The notes under the pieces are model-generated. The model did not search any database. It worked only from the letters and a program-made list of their open reading frames with translations, and had not been told where the DNA came from. Shown here one piece after another: positions 43,472 to 53,995 of a stretch of DNA of 64,000 nt (position 1 is its first letter; every line of letters begins with the position of its first letter). Both the position numbers and the translations under genes were made by a program. Origin of the DNA: Brachyhypopomus gauderio (Eukaryota > Chordata > Actinopteri > Gymnotiformes > Hypopomidae); NCBI RefSeq assembly GCF_052324685.1, contig NC_135221.1:2713126-2777125 (forward strand), given 5' to 3'.

Positions 43472-44091
43472 ACTTTGTTGTCTTTGCTGCTTTTTTTTCA
43501 CAATGTTGTAGGATTTCTTAGGATTACTGTCCTACTGAAATAAATTTTGATTAAATTTAAAATTTTGTGCTGACATATCCAGGTGTTTGTAAATGTCTGT
43601 TTTTTTTGTCGTAGTGGGAGATACGCCCTTGGGTGACAACCTTTTAGGACACTGAGATGTAGAATTCTTAGTGGCTGACACAGATACTTTAGTACTTGAG
43701 GCCCCCAACACACTCACCTGTTCCATTCTTGCTGTGTTCAGGTTCAGATGAACATTTCTTTACTGAGTGGGGAATGAATCAGGATGCCGAGCTGAGAACA
43801 GCCACGTTGAACATTTTAGATACTACAGTAAACAGAGAAATATAGGACCGAAATCAGACAATGACTGACGAAGACAACATGCAAAACGCGCACTTAAATA
43901 CACTCACACAAATAAAATGTGCAGCACATAACATTAATGAGATAAGAGTATGTTGTAAGTATGTTTATAAGTATGGTTCTTTACTAAATGATGCTCGTTA
44001 CTGGCTTATCACACACTTACACCGTTTAAAGTGCTAAGTATGCCATAAAATATAGTCTCCCAGCACGAAAATAACAGATAGATGATATCAA

Positions 44092-46850
44092 ATCAAATCA
44101 AATTTATTTGTATAGTGCTTTTCACAACACATGTTGTCACAAAGCAGCTTTACAGGATTTACAAGATTTAACAATCGTATGGGTCCAGATCCCTAATGAG
44201 CAAGCCAGAGGCGACAGTGGCGAGGAAAAACTCCCTATGATGGTGGGGATTAGGAAGAAACCTTGGGAGGACCAAGACTCAAAAGGGAACGCATCCTCCA
44301 TTGGGCGGCCCGTTAACACACAAATTACACAAAAACAAATTATACAGACTAATACACAAGTTACAAACAAATCACACAATCAGGCTAAGTATAAGGTAAC
44401 TAGAGTAAAAGTTCTGGGTGTTGATATTGTCAATGTAAATGTCTTGTGATGAACGCCAGGTTTTCATTCCGTGTCGGAGCGATGATAATGGTATTGTAGG
44501 CTCCGACTGTAGTGCTACTCCCCAGGTGAACCTCGGAGAAGAAAGATATGTGATGTGGTAAATATGTAACAGATTATTTAAAGGCCAAAGTAAACAAATA
44601 AGTCTTTAGTCAAGTTTTAAACATTGAGACTGTGTCTGAGTCCCAAATATAGGCAGGAAGATTATTCCACAGTTGTGGAGCTTTAAAAGAAAAGGCTCTT
44701 CCACCTGCTGTGATCTTTTTGATCCTAGGAACTGTTAATAACCCTGCGTCCTGCAAACGAAGTGAACGTGCTGGGTTGTAATAATCAATAACTTCACTAA
44801 GATACTCTGGAGCTAAGCCATGCAGTGTTTTATATGTTAATAAAGTATTTTATAATCAATACGGAATCTAATTGGCAGCCAGTGTAATGACAATAGTGCG
44901 GGACTAATGTGATCAATTTTTTTAGTTTTCGTTAAAACTCGCGCTGCTGCGTTCTGGACCAGCTGGAGTTTGTTTATCGATTTACCAGAACATCCAGCTA
45001 GAAGACTATTGCAATAATCTAGACGAGAGGATATGAATGCATGGATTAGTTTTTCCGCATCACTAGTATTTAATATGTTTCTAATTTTAGCAATTTTGCA
45101 TAAGCGAAAGAACGCTACCTTAGTTATATTATTAATGTGTGTATCGAACGAGAGATCTGGGTCTATTGTGATACCTAAGTTCTTTACCTCTGCGCTGGGG
45201 GTTATAGTAAAATAATGTAGATTCAATGCTACATTACGTATCTTGTCTCTCGCTGCCCTAGACCCAACTATTAACTTAATGCCGGTGTTCCTCTCAAGGT
45301 TTCTTCCTCATGCAAAAAAGAAAAAAATAGGGAGTTTTTCCTTGCCACTGTCACCCTTGGCTTGCTCACTGGGGGCTAGGACTCGGCACTTGTAAAGCTG
45401 CTTTGTGACAACTGTTGTAAAAAGCGCTATATAAATAAAATTTGATTGATTGATTGATATTATTAGCTCTGGTTTATCCGGATTTAGTGCTAGAAAGTTA
45501 CACGCCATCCAATGTTTTATCTCTTCTACACATTTCTCGATTTTTACTACACCTAAATCATCGGGTTTTGCCGATAAATATAGTTGGGTGTCGTCTGCGC
45601 AGGAGTGGAAACTGATGTTGTGCTTATGCATAATCTCGCCTAAGGGTAATATGTAAAGTGTAAATAGAAGTGGTCCTAGGACTGTCCCTTGTGGGACACC
45701 ATATTTAACCTGAACAGATTTAGAGGTTTTATTATTAACACTTACACATTGGAAGCGGTCGGTCAGATAAGATCTAAACCAGGAGAGTGCAACTCCTTTA
45801 ATACCTACCATGTTTTCTAGTCGATCCAGCAAAATGTTGTGGTCTACAGTATCAAATGCTGCGCTAAGATCTAACAGTATAAGGAACGAGACAAGCCCAT
45901 TATCGGACGATATTAGTAAATCATTCACTACCCTGATTAAAGCTGTTTCAGTGCTGTGGTACGATCTAAATCCTGATTGGAACTTTTCATGGATACTATT
46001 TGATTGGAGATAATGGTTTATCTGATTGTAAACTGCTTTTTCTAGAATTTTAGAGATAAATGGGAGATTAGAAATTGGTCTATAGTTGGCTAGAATCTGC
46101 GGATCGAGATTCTGTTTTTTAACCAAGGGTCTAATTACGGCACATTTTATTTGTTTGGGCACATATCCTAGGTTAAGGGAAGAGTTAATCATATTAAGTA
46201 AGGGCCCTGCAATAGCTGGGAGTAGGTCTTTGAATAGACGGGTTGGAACTGGGCGAATATATATGATGTAGGCTTAGACGAATGAATTAGTGTTGTGAGC
46301 TCTTTTTGCGATATAGGATTGAAGCCATTTAGCTCAGTAATATTTTCGGATGCGTAGTTATTAATACCTATACTACTGGGGTTGGATTGGAAGTTAGGCT
46401 GTGATGTATTATGACTCTGTAGTCGGATATTATGTGACGATGGGTGCGGCGGCAAGGACGAGACACAGATCCTTCTTTCGGCATACGTCACTTTATATAT
46501 TTACACACAAATAGCCCTTTCAAGCGCACGGTTAACATTAAACAGTAACACAGACGTGTATACTTTAGACAACGACGAGCACAGGACACTGCGCGAACGC
46601 ACATTAAGTAGACAAACCACATTAGCCCCAAGTGATGACGAGACGAGTCACAGGTGAGAAGGATTATCACTAGACATAACCACCACCACGAAGATCCACA
46701 GACGCAGACGATCACACGTGGACAACGTAAACACACGCCCAAAGCTACACTGTCTAAGGTGGAATTGCTGAGGGTGGAATAAAACTGTTGAGTTGCCTGT
46801 TCTAATTCATTGGGCTGCAGTGGCATAGTGCTCGGTAGCTCTGGCAGTAA
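44092..46850 (-). mobile_element. L2-type LINE, minus strand, with nested insertions
   Basis: The 3' end lies at the left (44092; AAATTTATTTGTATAGTGCT). On the minus strand, 45308-46192 holds the reverse transcriptase: NYRPISNLPFISKILEKAV, LLDLSAAFDTVDHNILLDRL, GVPQGTVLGPLLFTLYILPL, and CADDTQLYLS where the usual YADD tyrosine is changed. A 45296-45460 insertion of another L2 3' end in the opposite direction breaks it. The C-terminal part continues at 44837-45226 (LQLVQNAAARVL, LHWLPIRFRIDYKIL). Upstream coding at 46189-46491 and about 46755-46830 is split by an LTR. It is not functional. Confidence 0.85.
46433..46749 (-). mobile_element. LTR nested in the minus-strand LINE
   Basis: On the minus strand it starts TGTAGCTTTGGGCGTGTG and ends CATCGTCACA. 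The middle shares TTTGTCTACTTAATGTGCGT and TCTGTGTCTCGTCCTT with the LTRs at 32351 and 34139. It separates two parts of the LINE frame. I see no clear target duplication. Confidence 0.65.
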
Positions 46851-47004
46851 GTTTATAAATGCTGTGGTGTCGGATGTGATAGTGCATGTGGTTTTTATAT
46901 GATGTTTTATATGATTTTATATTCTGATGTACATCGTATAAAGCTATTTCATATATCATGATATATGCTTTAGTGTTCTGTATCATGGTGAACTATGCAA
47001 AGTG

Positions 47005-47351
47005 TGTCACGGTTCAGCCTTGACGCCTCCATTTGGGCATGTCAATGTGTGTGGTTGCGATCATCTATGCCCATATATGTCTTTCCGTGTGTGTTTCGGT
47101 GTGTGTTATTCGTATCATGTGTCTCTTGTCCTATTGATATTATGGTTTGCAAATGTTGCTTGTTGTTGTCTGTGTATTTAAGTTTATATATTTATAAATA
47201 AGTGTATGTGTATTTAAGTGTTTGCACTTTTCTTAGAATATTGTCAGTGGTTGACAGCATAGCATAGCATATGTGTTTGCTTAACCATTATTGGCGTTAT
47301 TTCACTCCCGTAATAAAAGTTGTGCTCTACACGCTAACTGAACGTCATGAC
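47005..47351 (+). mobile_element. LTR-like element in the 3' flank of gene F
   Basis: Starts TGTCACGGTTCAGCC and ends near GTCATGACA, with AATAAAAGTTG near the end, as expected for a polyadenylation site within an LTR. A truncated relative lies at 38920-39215 beside E. Exact ends are uncertain. Confidence 0.5.
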
Positions 47352-48178
47352 ATCTGTTTCTGAATCTTTTGAACTATTTACAGATATATAACCATTTGAT
47401 CCACTGGAAATATGATAAAAGGGAGGATTATTTGTTTCATACACACTGAATATTCAAAGTGTTTCACAGAAGACAGAATAACAAAGGTTTATATGATAAT
47501 CCTGGACACATTGAGAGAACACAATCCAGAAACAAGAGGAGATATTTATTATAAGAAGAAACTCAAAAAGAAACAGCAAGAAAACAAAGGAAACCAATAA
47601 AATAAGGAGAACCCTAAACACTGCAGAATACACTGAGGAAAACACACTCAACAATGCTAACAGGAGGCTGAGCAGCCGCTGAAGAATCACAGGCTAAGGA
47701 ACCGCAGGATGTCCCCTCAGGAACCATATGATGTCCCCCAGCCCACAGTCTGTCCCACACAAGCTACAGGTGAAGCATGATGCGTCGTGAGAGAGCCAGA
47801 TTCAAAACTCTCAGGTTGAGTGGAGCCTTGCTCACTGATGTCTTTGCCTGGAAATTGGGGGGTCACACTGAGCTGATAGTCCTGCCATGATCAAGTCCAG
47901 GGCAGCAGGGCTCTTGCTTGTGAGCACTTTAGACGCTCAGGTGTGATCATGTGTTGCCAGTGTTCAGTTGCAGGTCTTTCAAAACAGTGATGGAAGGTCG
48001 GGAAAGATTTTCGAGTTCTACTGTTAGCATTTTTTGAAACGAAGAGCACATTCTTCATCATTACCGTTCTGTTTCAGAAAGGTTTCAGTCTGCAGTCAGC
48101 AGTGCTAAACATTGTGATAATAATGTACTGAACAGAGAGTTTTTCCCAAACCAAACACACCTAATGAAATGACTGAAA
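47352..48178. repeat. Duplicated 3' flank of gene F (copy beside E)
   Basis: Matches 39225-40187 (TTTGATCCACTGGAAATAT, AGTGTTTCACAGAAGACAGA, GATAATAATGTACTGA). The E copy has a SINE insertion. The F copy has about 350 extra bases (47700-48060) without a recognisable gene. The innermost part also matches the G flank at 53860-53990. Confidence 0.7.
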
Positions 48179-50394
48179 TTAATCAGTAGCAGTAGAGTTC
48201 AGCACTTCAGAGTAGACACTGTGTTCCAGCTGTCCTCTCTTCTCCTGTCCTCTCTTCTCCTGTCCTCTTCTGGGTTTTCTCTTACTGAAATGGAAGGCAG
48301 CGTAATTCAGCTCCACAGGGTCGTGGTCCTGAGGGAACACACACAAAAGACATGAAACGTTTGTACCACCCGACTGCTGTTACAAGATTCCTAGTCTTGA
48401 AATGCAAAATTATGTCAGGTGCATCAATTCATATGTGCACCTGTGTTCACATTACCTGACTGGTTATCTTTGTTTCCATAGCACCCTGTTGAAGTCTCAC
48501 TGTAGTGGGACAAAGAGCAATTATATGACTCCCACATCCCTCTTTCCAGTCTCTTTTAGTAAATACACGACACACACGAGATACAATTTCTCCATTAATA
48601 TATGTGCTTTCATCTTGTTCAGCTTTGTAACAGCTTTAACAGACACTCACCACTGCAGTGTTCACAGTTTCTCCTTCTACAGATTAAAACTGCCTGTGCA
48701 GAAATGACGAGCACACACACTCCCAGAGCTGCTCCCACCATCATCAGCACAGCATCCACAGGACTGGCTGTGGTTTACAAATGAACAAAATCAGGAGATC
48801 CACAAGTGATATGATCACAAATGTTCATACAGAAACATATTTAACTATAGTGTGACATAAACATTTCAGTATTGTGGTATTAACTTCAGCATTTCAACCA
48901 CCCACCAAAACCAGTCACCAAAAACCACACCTTTGAACTCTGCAGTCTCACTAAATATTACACAAACATAATAACATGCAATAGTTTAAAAGAGAAAACA
49001 CTGCACAAATATGTGTGTGTGTGATAAGTCATCACAATTTGATTATAATGTGATAACACAATTTGTTTGTGTGATAAATTACTTTTAACAGACTATTCAC
49101 TAAATATTAAGGAAATATTTACTTTATTATACAGTAATACAACAGAATAACTGGATTTGCCTATTTAATTGCCTGCACATTTTATAAAACCTAGGTTGTA
49201 TTTATAATGTCTGGATTGTGTTTATAATATCTCGATTCATCTGTAGCTGTTTTAACATAAACATTGCAAATCCGGCTACCAAATCCTGATATAGATAACA
49301 TTAACAAGTAAGTTATAAATATGACCCACTACCACTTATTAATATTTTTAAACACTTACTCAGACCTACTGTTGTTCCGTTTCCAAGAAGGATCTTCCCA
49401 CAGGTGAGCACAGCGCAGTAGTAAGTGCCAGTATCAGAGACGCTGAGGACACTCTTGGAGAGGTTGTACACACAGCTGTGTGGAGAAGAGCTGATCTCAC
49501 ACTGACGGCTGCTGTTGTGATGAGTGGAGATGATTTCAGGATGGGAGTCTCCTGCAGAAGATCTGAACCAGAACACTTGGAGTTCTGCTGTTCTCCTCTC
49601 AGAGAGGACGCTACACTGCAGAGACACGGACTCTCCTGGAGGAACCCTCTCCACTTCTGGACTTTGGACCACTGATATGTTTAATTCTGCATGTCCTACT
49701 TGGAAAAAATTAGTAATCATAAATTCTTGGTATCCCTAAAGTATTTTGGGCAAGAAATCACAAACAGATAAATTCAGTCTTTACAGTGCATAGTGCATGA
49801 TGGAAACAACACTTTAAATTGGTAAGGGACAAATCTAATAATGTTAGAACTTACAGCATCTGTATTGTATTTGAACAGTTGAAAGAGCAGATATTACCTG
49901 TCACAGCTAAGAAAGTTCCAGTGGAAAACGTAATCACATTCACTACATAAACTCCACAGAAGTACATGCCTTCATCGTCGTTAGTGACATTGGAAAAACA
50001 CAGTGAAATGTTGCTCTCAGAAATCTCCATTTTGATTCCTGTTTTGTTGAACTCAGGTAAAATTATGTAATCCTTGTTTGCTAACTTTAATCCAACCTCT
50101 TGAAATCTCTGTCCAGATTTTTGCTTATACCAAACCATTTTATCACTACTCATGTGTTTTTCAAAAGTGCATGTCAGATTCACGGCTTCACCAAGCATAG
50201 CTGAGACGACAGCTGTCTTCTGATAAAGACCCACAGTTTGGCAGAGACCTGTGAATTAAGATGAAGTCAAATCTATCTTATGATAATAGTCAGTTAAAAC
50301 TGAATTCATTGGTATTCTGTAAAAAATAAAACTTACTGGTTTTGTACAAAGTTATAATGAAAATCCAGACTTGGGTTATCCTCATATGACACAT
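48179..50394 (-). CDS. nitr: NITR-type inhibitory receptor gene F, complete
   Basis: Six exons join in frame to 351 residues: signal 50337-50394, V Ig 49898-50248, second Ig 49360-49695, transmembrane 48651-48767, linker 48456-48499, tail 48179-48328. The V domain has LTC, MVWYKQ, YFCGV and FSTGTFLAVTG. The tail reads LNYAAF (ITIM-like, phenylalanine at the +3 place), three KRGQ-type units, then LEHSVYSEVLNST. It keeps the SVYSEV ITIM but loses two tyrosines present in E (LDY to LEH, VLYS to VLNS). The gene is nearest to E in exons and flanks, so E and F are a recent tandem pair. A second ATG three codons in is an alternative start. Confidence 0.9.
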
Positions 50395-50523
50395 GATCTT
50401 TCTTTGGAGCAAAATGAGAAATTATAAGATCCTTTCAGTCCGTTTGACATTACCTGATCTGGCCACAAGACATTCTCTGGCCCCTTTTCACAACTGGTTC
50501 AAAAAGTCTTGGTGCCACAACAA

Positions 50524-50546
50524 CCAATGAAATCTTATAGGAAGTG
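50524..50546 (-). promoter_or_regulatory. Candidate CCAAT and ETS sites upstream of NITR F
   Basis: CCAAT at 50524-50528 and AGGAAGTG at 50539-50546, about 130 bp upstream of the start codon, as for D and E. Confidence 0.3.
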
Positions 50547-51180
50547 TTACTTCAGAGAAAAACTACTGGAGTGGAAATACATTTGTGTACAATTTCACAA
50601 AAAGTGTGACCATGTTGAATGTTGAAAATGTTTATGCTATTTGTATTTTTCATCTTTCATAGATTGCATGTTGAGAGCACAAGTTTACACCTATACTAAA
50701 AGTATTTCATCTATTTTCACAACTAATTTCACAACTTCACAGATTTCACGTTAGCACCCCTTTCTTCTGTTACATCAAGATACATTATAGCAAATTGATT
50801 TATTTCAGGTTGTATCTACCAAACTGTGAGGTTTCATATGCTTCATTGGTATTTGGTATATATCTCTAGTGCCTCCACTTTTCTTTGCTGCATTTTGTCA
50901 CAACACTGTAGAACGTTTTAGAATTAAGACTAGAATAGTCAGACTCAGACTGAAAAATGAACTAACCAACAGGCAGGAATAACCAAAGACATACACAGAG
51001 TCCAGATACTAGCAAAGACAGAGTCCAACAAACCATACAAGCAATACACTAAGCAGCCCTGAACAAGGGCAGGAACGGGCTTAAATGGGACAGACCAACA
51101 TGACCATCTAATTAGGACTAGGTGGGCACAATTATCAGAGGGCGGAGACAGATTGGAAGGAGAGACAGACAGGCATGGAA
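50547..51180. other. 5' flank of gene F, no gene seen
   Basis: The first 290 bases match the flanks of D and E. The remainder (50840-51180) is not shared and shows no motif. Confidence 0.5.
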
Positions 51181-51408
51181 ACACACTAGCACAAGGAAAA
51201 ACACACTAGCACATGGGAACACACACCAGCACATGGGAAAACACACTAACACATGGGAAAACACACTAGCACATGGGAAATCACACTAGCACATGGGAAA
51301 ACACACTAGCACATGGGAAAACACACTAGCACATGGGAAATCACACTAGCACATGGGAAAACACACTAGCACATGGGAACACACACGAGCACATGGGAAC
51401 ACACACAA
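51181..51408. repeat. 20-bp tandem repeat, about 11 copies
   Basis: Unit ACACACTAGCACATGGGAAA with small changes. A G18-like homopolymer follows at 51463-51479. Confidence 0.93.
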
Positions 51409-51780
51409 GGAAGTGCTAGAGGGAAGGCTGGGCGGAGCTTAGAGGGACCAAATACCAAGATTGGGGGGGGGGGGGGGGGCTGGGTGTGACAATAACACAG
51501 CTGAAATAAACAGTTTTTTAAAAGTATTTTTATACAGTTAGCACATTGTGAGATCAACAGAAAATCAAATAACTACAGTATAAAATGATAATAAAAACAT
51601 CAGCATAAGAACTTGCTTGAAACAAATTCCTAGAGCAATGCTTACATGAGTACAAATTTGTAATTATTCATGGTTAATATTTATCTATGATGTATTATAA
51701 TCAAACTAACGAAACAAATTTTCCTTAAACAGAGATTGTTCTAAACACTGACAAAAGAACAAACATAACTACAGCTTTAC

Positions 51781-52111
51781 TGTCACGGTCACAGCTCCGG
51801 ACCCCTCCTTGTGGGCGTGTCGTTATGTCGTCTGCGTGCAGTTATGTCCATGTTTGTAGTTCCGTGGGTGTGGGTCGTTAGTGAGCGTGTTCGTAGTCGC
51901 ACCTGTGCCTTGTCTCGTGATCACTGGGGAATGTGTTCATCACCTATTTAATGTGCGTTCGGGCTCGTCTTTGTCTACAGTTTGTGCGTGAGTGAGCTGC
52001 ATGTTTCGGTGTGCTTGCGCTATTGTGCCGGACTTCGTGTTTTCTGCCACTAAATAAACGTGTGTGTCATCACCAAGACCTTCGTCGTGCCTGACTCCAC
52101 CCATCATCACA
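51781..52111 (+). mobile_element. Solo LTR with 5-bp target duplication
   Basis: Starts TGTCACGGTCACAGCTCCGG and ends CCCATCATCACA. The duplication TTTAC lies at 51776-51780 and 52112-52116. Same family as the solo LTR at 9775 (shared TCCATGTTTGTAGTTCCGTG). Confidence 0.88.
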
Positions 52112-52119
52112 TTTACACT

Positions 52120-53364
52120 AGCGCTGTAATCTAAGAAGATTAGATTACAATAGAGCTGTAATCTAAGAAGATTAGATTACACTAGAGCAGTAATCTAAGA
52201 AGATTAGATTACACTAGAGCTGTAATCTAAGATTAGATTACACTAGAGCAGTAATCTAAGAAGATTAGATTACACTAGAGCAGTAATCTAAGATTAGATT
52301 ACACTAGAGCAGTAATCTAAGAAGATTAGATTACACTAGAGCTGTAATCTAAGATTAGATTATACTAGAACAGTAATATAAGAAAATTAGATTACACTAG
52401 AGCTGTAATCTAAGAAGATTAGGTTACTCTAGACCTGTAATCTAAGAAGATTAGATTACACTAGAGCTGTAATCTAAGATTAGATTACACTAGAGCAGTA
52501 ATCTAAGAAGATTAGATTACACTATAGCTGTAATCTAAGATTAGGTTACTCTAGAGCTGTAATCTAAGAAGATTAGATTACACTAGAGCTGTAATCTAAG
52601 ATTAGGTTACACTAGAGCTGTAATCTAAGAAGATTAGATTACACTAGAGCTGTAATCTAAGATTAGATTATACTAGAACAGTAATATAAGAAAATTAGAT
52701 TACACTAGAGCTGTAATCTAAGAAGATTAGGTTACTCTAGACCTGTAATCTAAGAAGATTAGATTACACTAGAGCTGTAATCTAAGATTAGATTACACTA
52801 GAGCAGTAATCTAAGAAGATTAGATTACACTATAGCTGTAATCTAAGATTAGGTTACTCTAGAGCTGTAATCTAAGAAGATTAGATTACACTAGAGCTGT
52901 AATCTAAGATTAGGTTACACTAGAGCTGTAATCTAAGAAGATTAGATTACACTAGAGCTGTAATCTAAGATTAGATTATACTAGAACAGTAATATAAGAA
53001 AATTAGATTACACTAGAGCTGTAATCTAAGAAGATTAGGTTACTCTAGACCTGTAATCTAAGAAGATTAGATTACACTAGACCTGTAATCTAAGAAGATT
53101 AGATTACACTAGAGCTGTAATCTAAGAAGATTAGATTACACTAGAGCTGTAATCTAAGAAGATTAGATTACACTAGACCTGTAATCTAAGAAGATTAGAT
53201 TACACTAGAGCTGTAATCTAAGAAGATTAGATTACACTAGAGCTGTAATCTAAGAAGATTCGATTACACTAGACCTGTAATCTAAGATGATTAGATTACA
53301 CTAGAGCTGTAATCTAAGAAGATTCGATTACACTAGAGCTGTAATCTAAGATGATTAGATTACA
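52120..53364. repeat. Palindromic 26-32 bp tandem array with higher-order units
   Basis: About 40 copies of TGTAATCTAAGAAGATTAGA followed by TTACACTAGAGC. Each unit carries inverted arms GTAATCTAA and TTAGATTAC around a short spacer (GAAGA in the long form, fewer bases in the short form). A marker variant with AACAGTAATATAAGAAAATT recurs at about 52372, 52679 and 52987, showing a higher-order unit of about 308 bp repeated in tandem. No open frame is relevant. Confidence 0.93.
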
Positions 53365-53995
53365 TACTTATTTCTGACCGCCCTCTGTGTGCTTTTGTTC
53401 CTTTGGATTTGCAATCAGAGACGTGCATTACTGCATAATTCAGCTTGTCTGCATCACACTCCTTTGGGATTGAGGGGATATGAGAGGAGTCTGAGTTATG
53501 GTAGTGGGAGAACACCTCACAGGTTTTGGGCGTGGCTCAAAGACAATGACGCAGGCCGCTAGGAGAGGCCTTGCTAACGCTGCTATAGCAACGCTCCTTC
53601 ACACTCCGTCAGGGAGATAGTATTGTATTGATAGTATTGTATTGATAGTATTGTGCTGGATCCACAGGGTTTACTAATGCTGTGTGACACATTTAAGCTG
53701 TAGACCTCAGATATTTCAGTTTAGCCCACAATTTGAATGTTGAAAGCATTAATTGTCCTGTTAGTAAATAACATTGATATACACTGTTGTACAAGAGTAT
53801 AACTGGGGTGCAAAACTTGGTTCTGTTAGAATTTTCTGAAGAGCACATTCCTCATCATTAAGGGTCTCCTTCAGAGAGATTTCAGTCTACAGTCAGCAGT
53901 GCTGAACATTGTGATAATAATGTACTGAGTACTGAACAGAGAGTTTTTCCCAAACCAAACACACCTAATAAAATGACTGACTTAGACGTCATGAA
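53365..53995. other. 3' flank of gene G, no gene seen
   Basis: Contains a short GATAGTATTGTATT triplication (53620-53652). From about 53860 it matches the 3' flanks of E and F. Confidence 0.55.

Noticed and set aside
52120-53364. CRISPR-like array
   Set aside because: Repeats have no unique spacers, the DNA is clearly vertebrate, and no cas-like genes exist. It is a tandem palindromic repeat.
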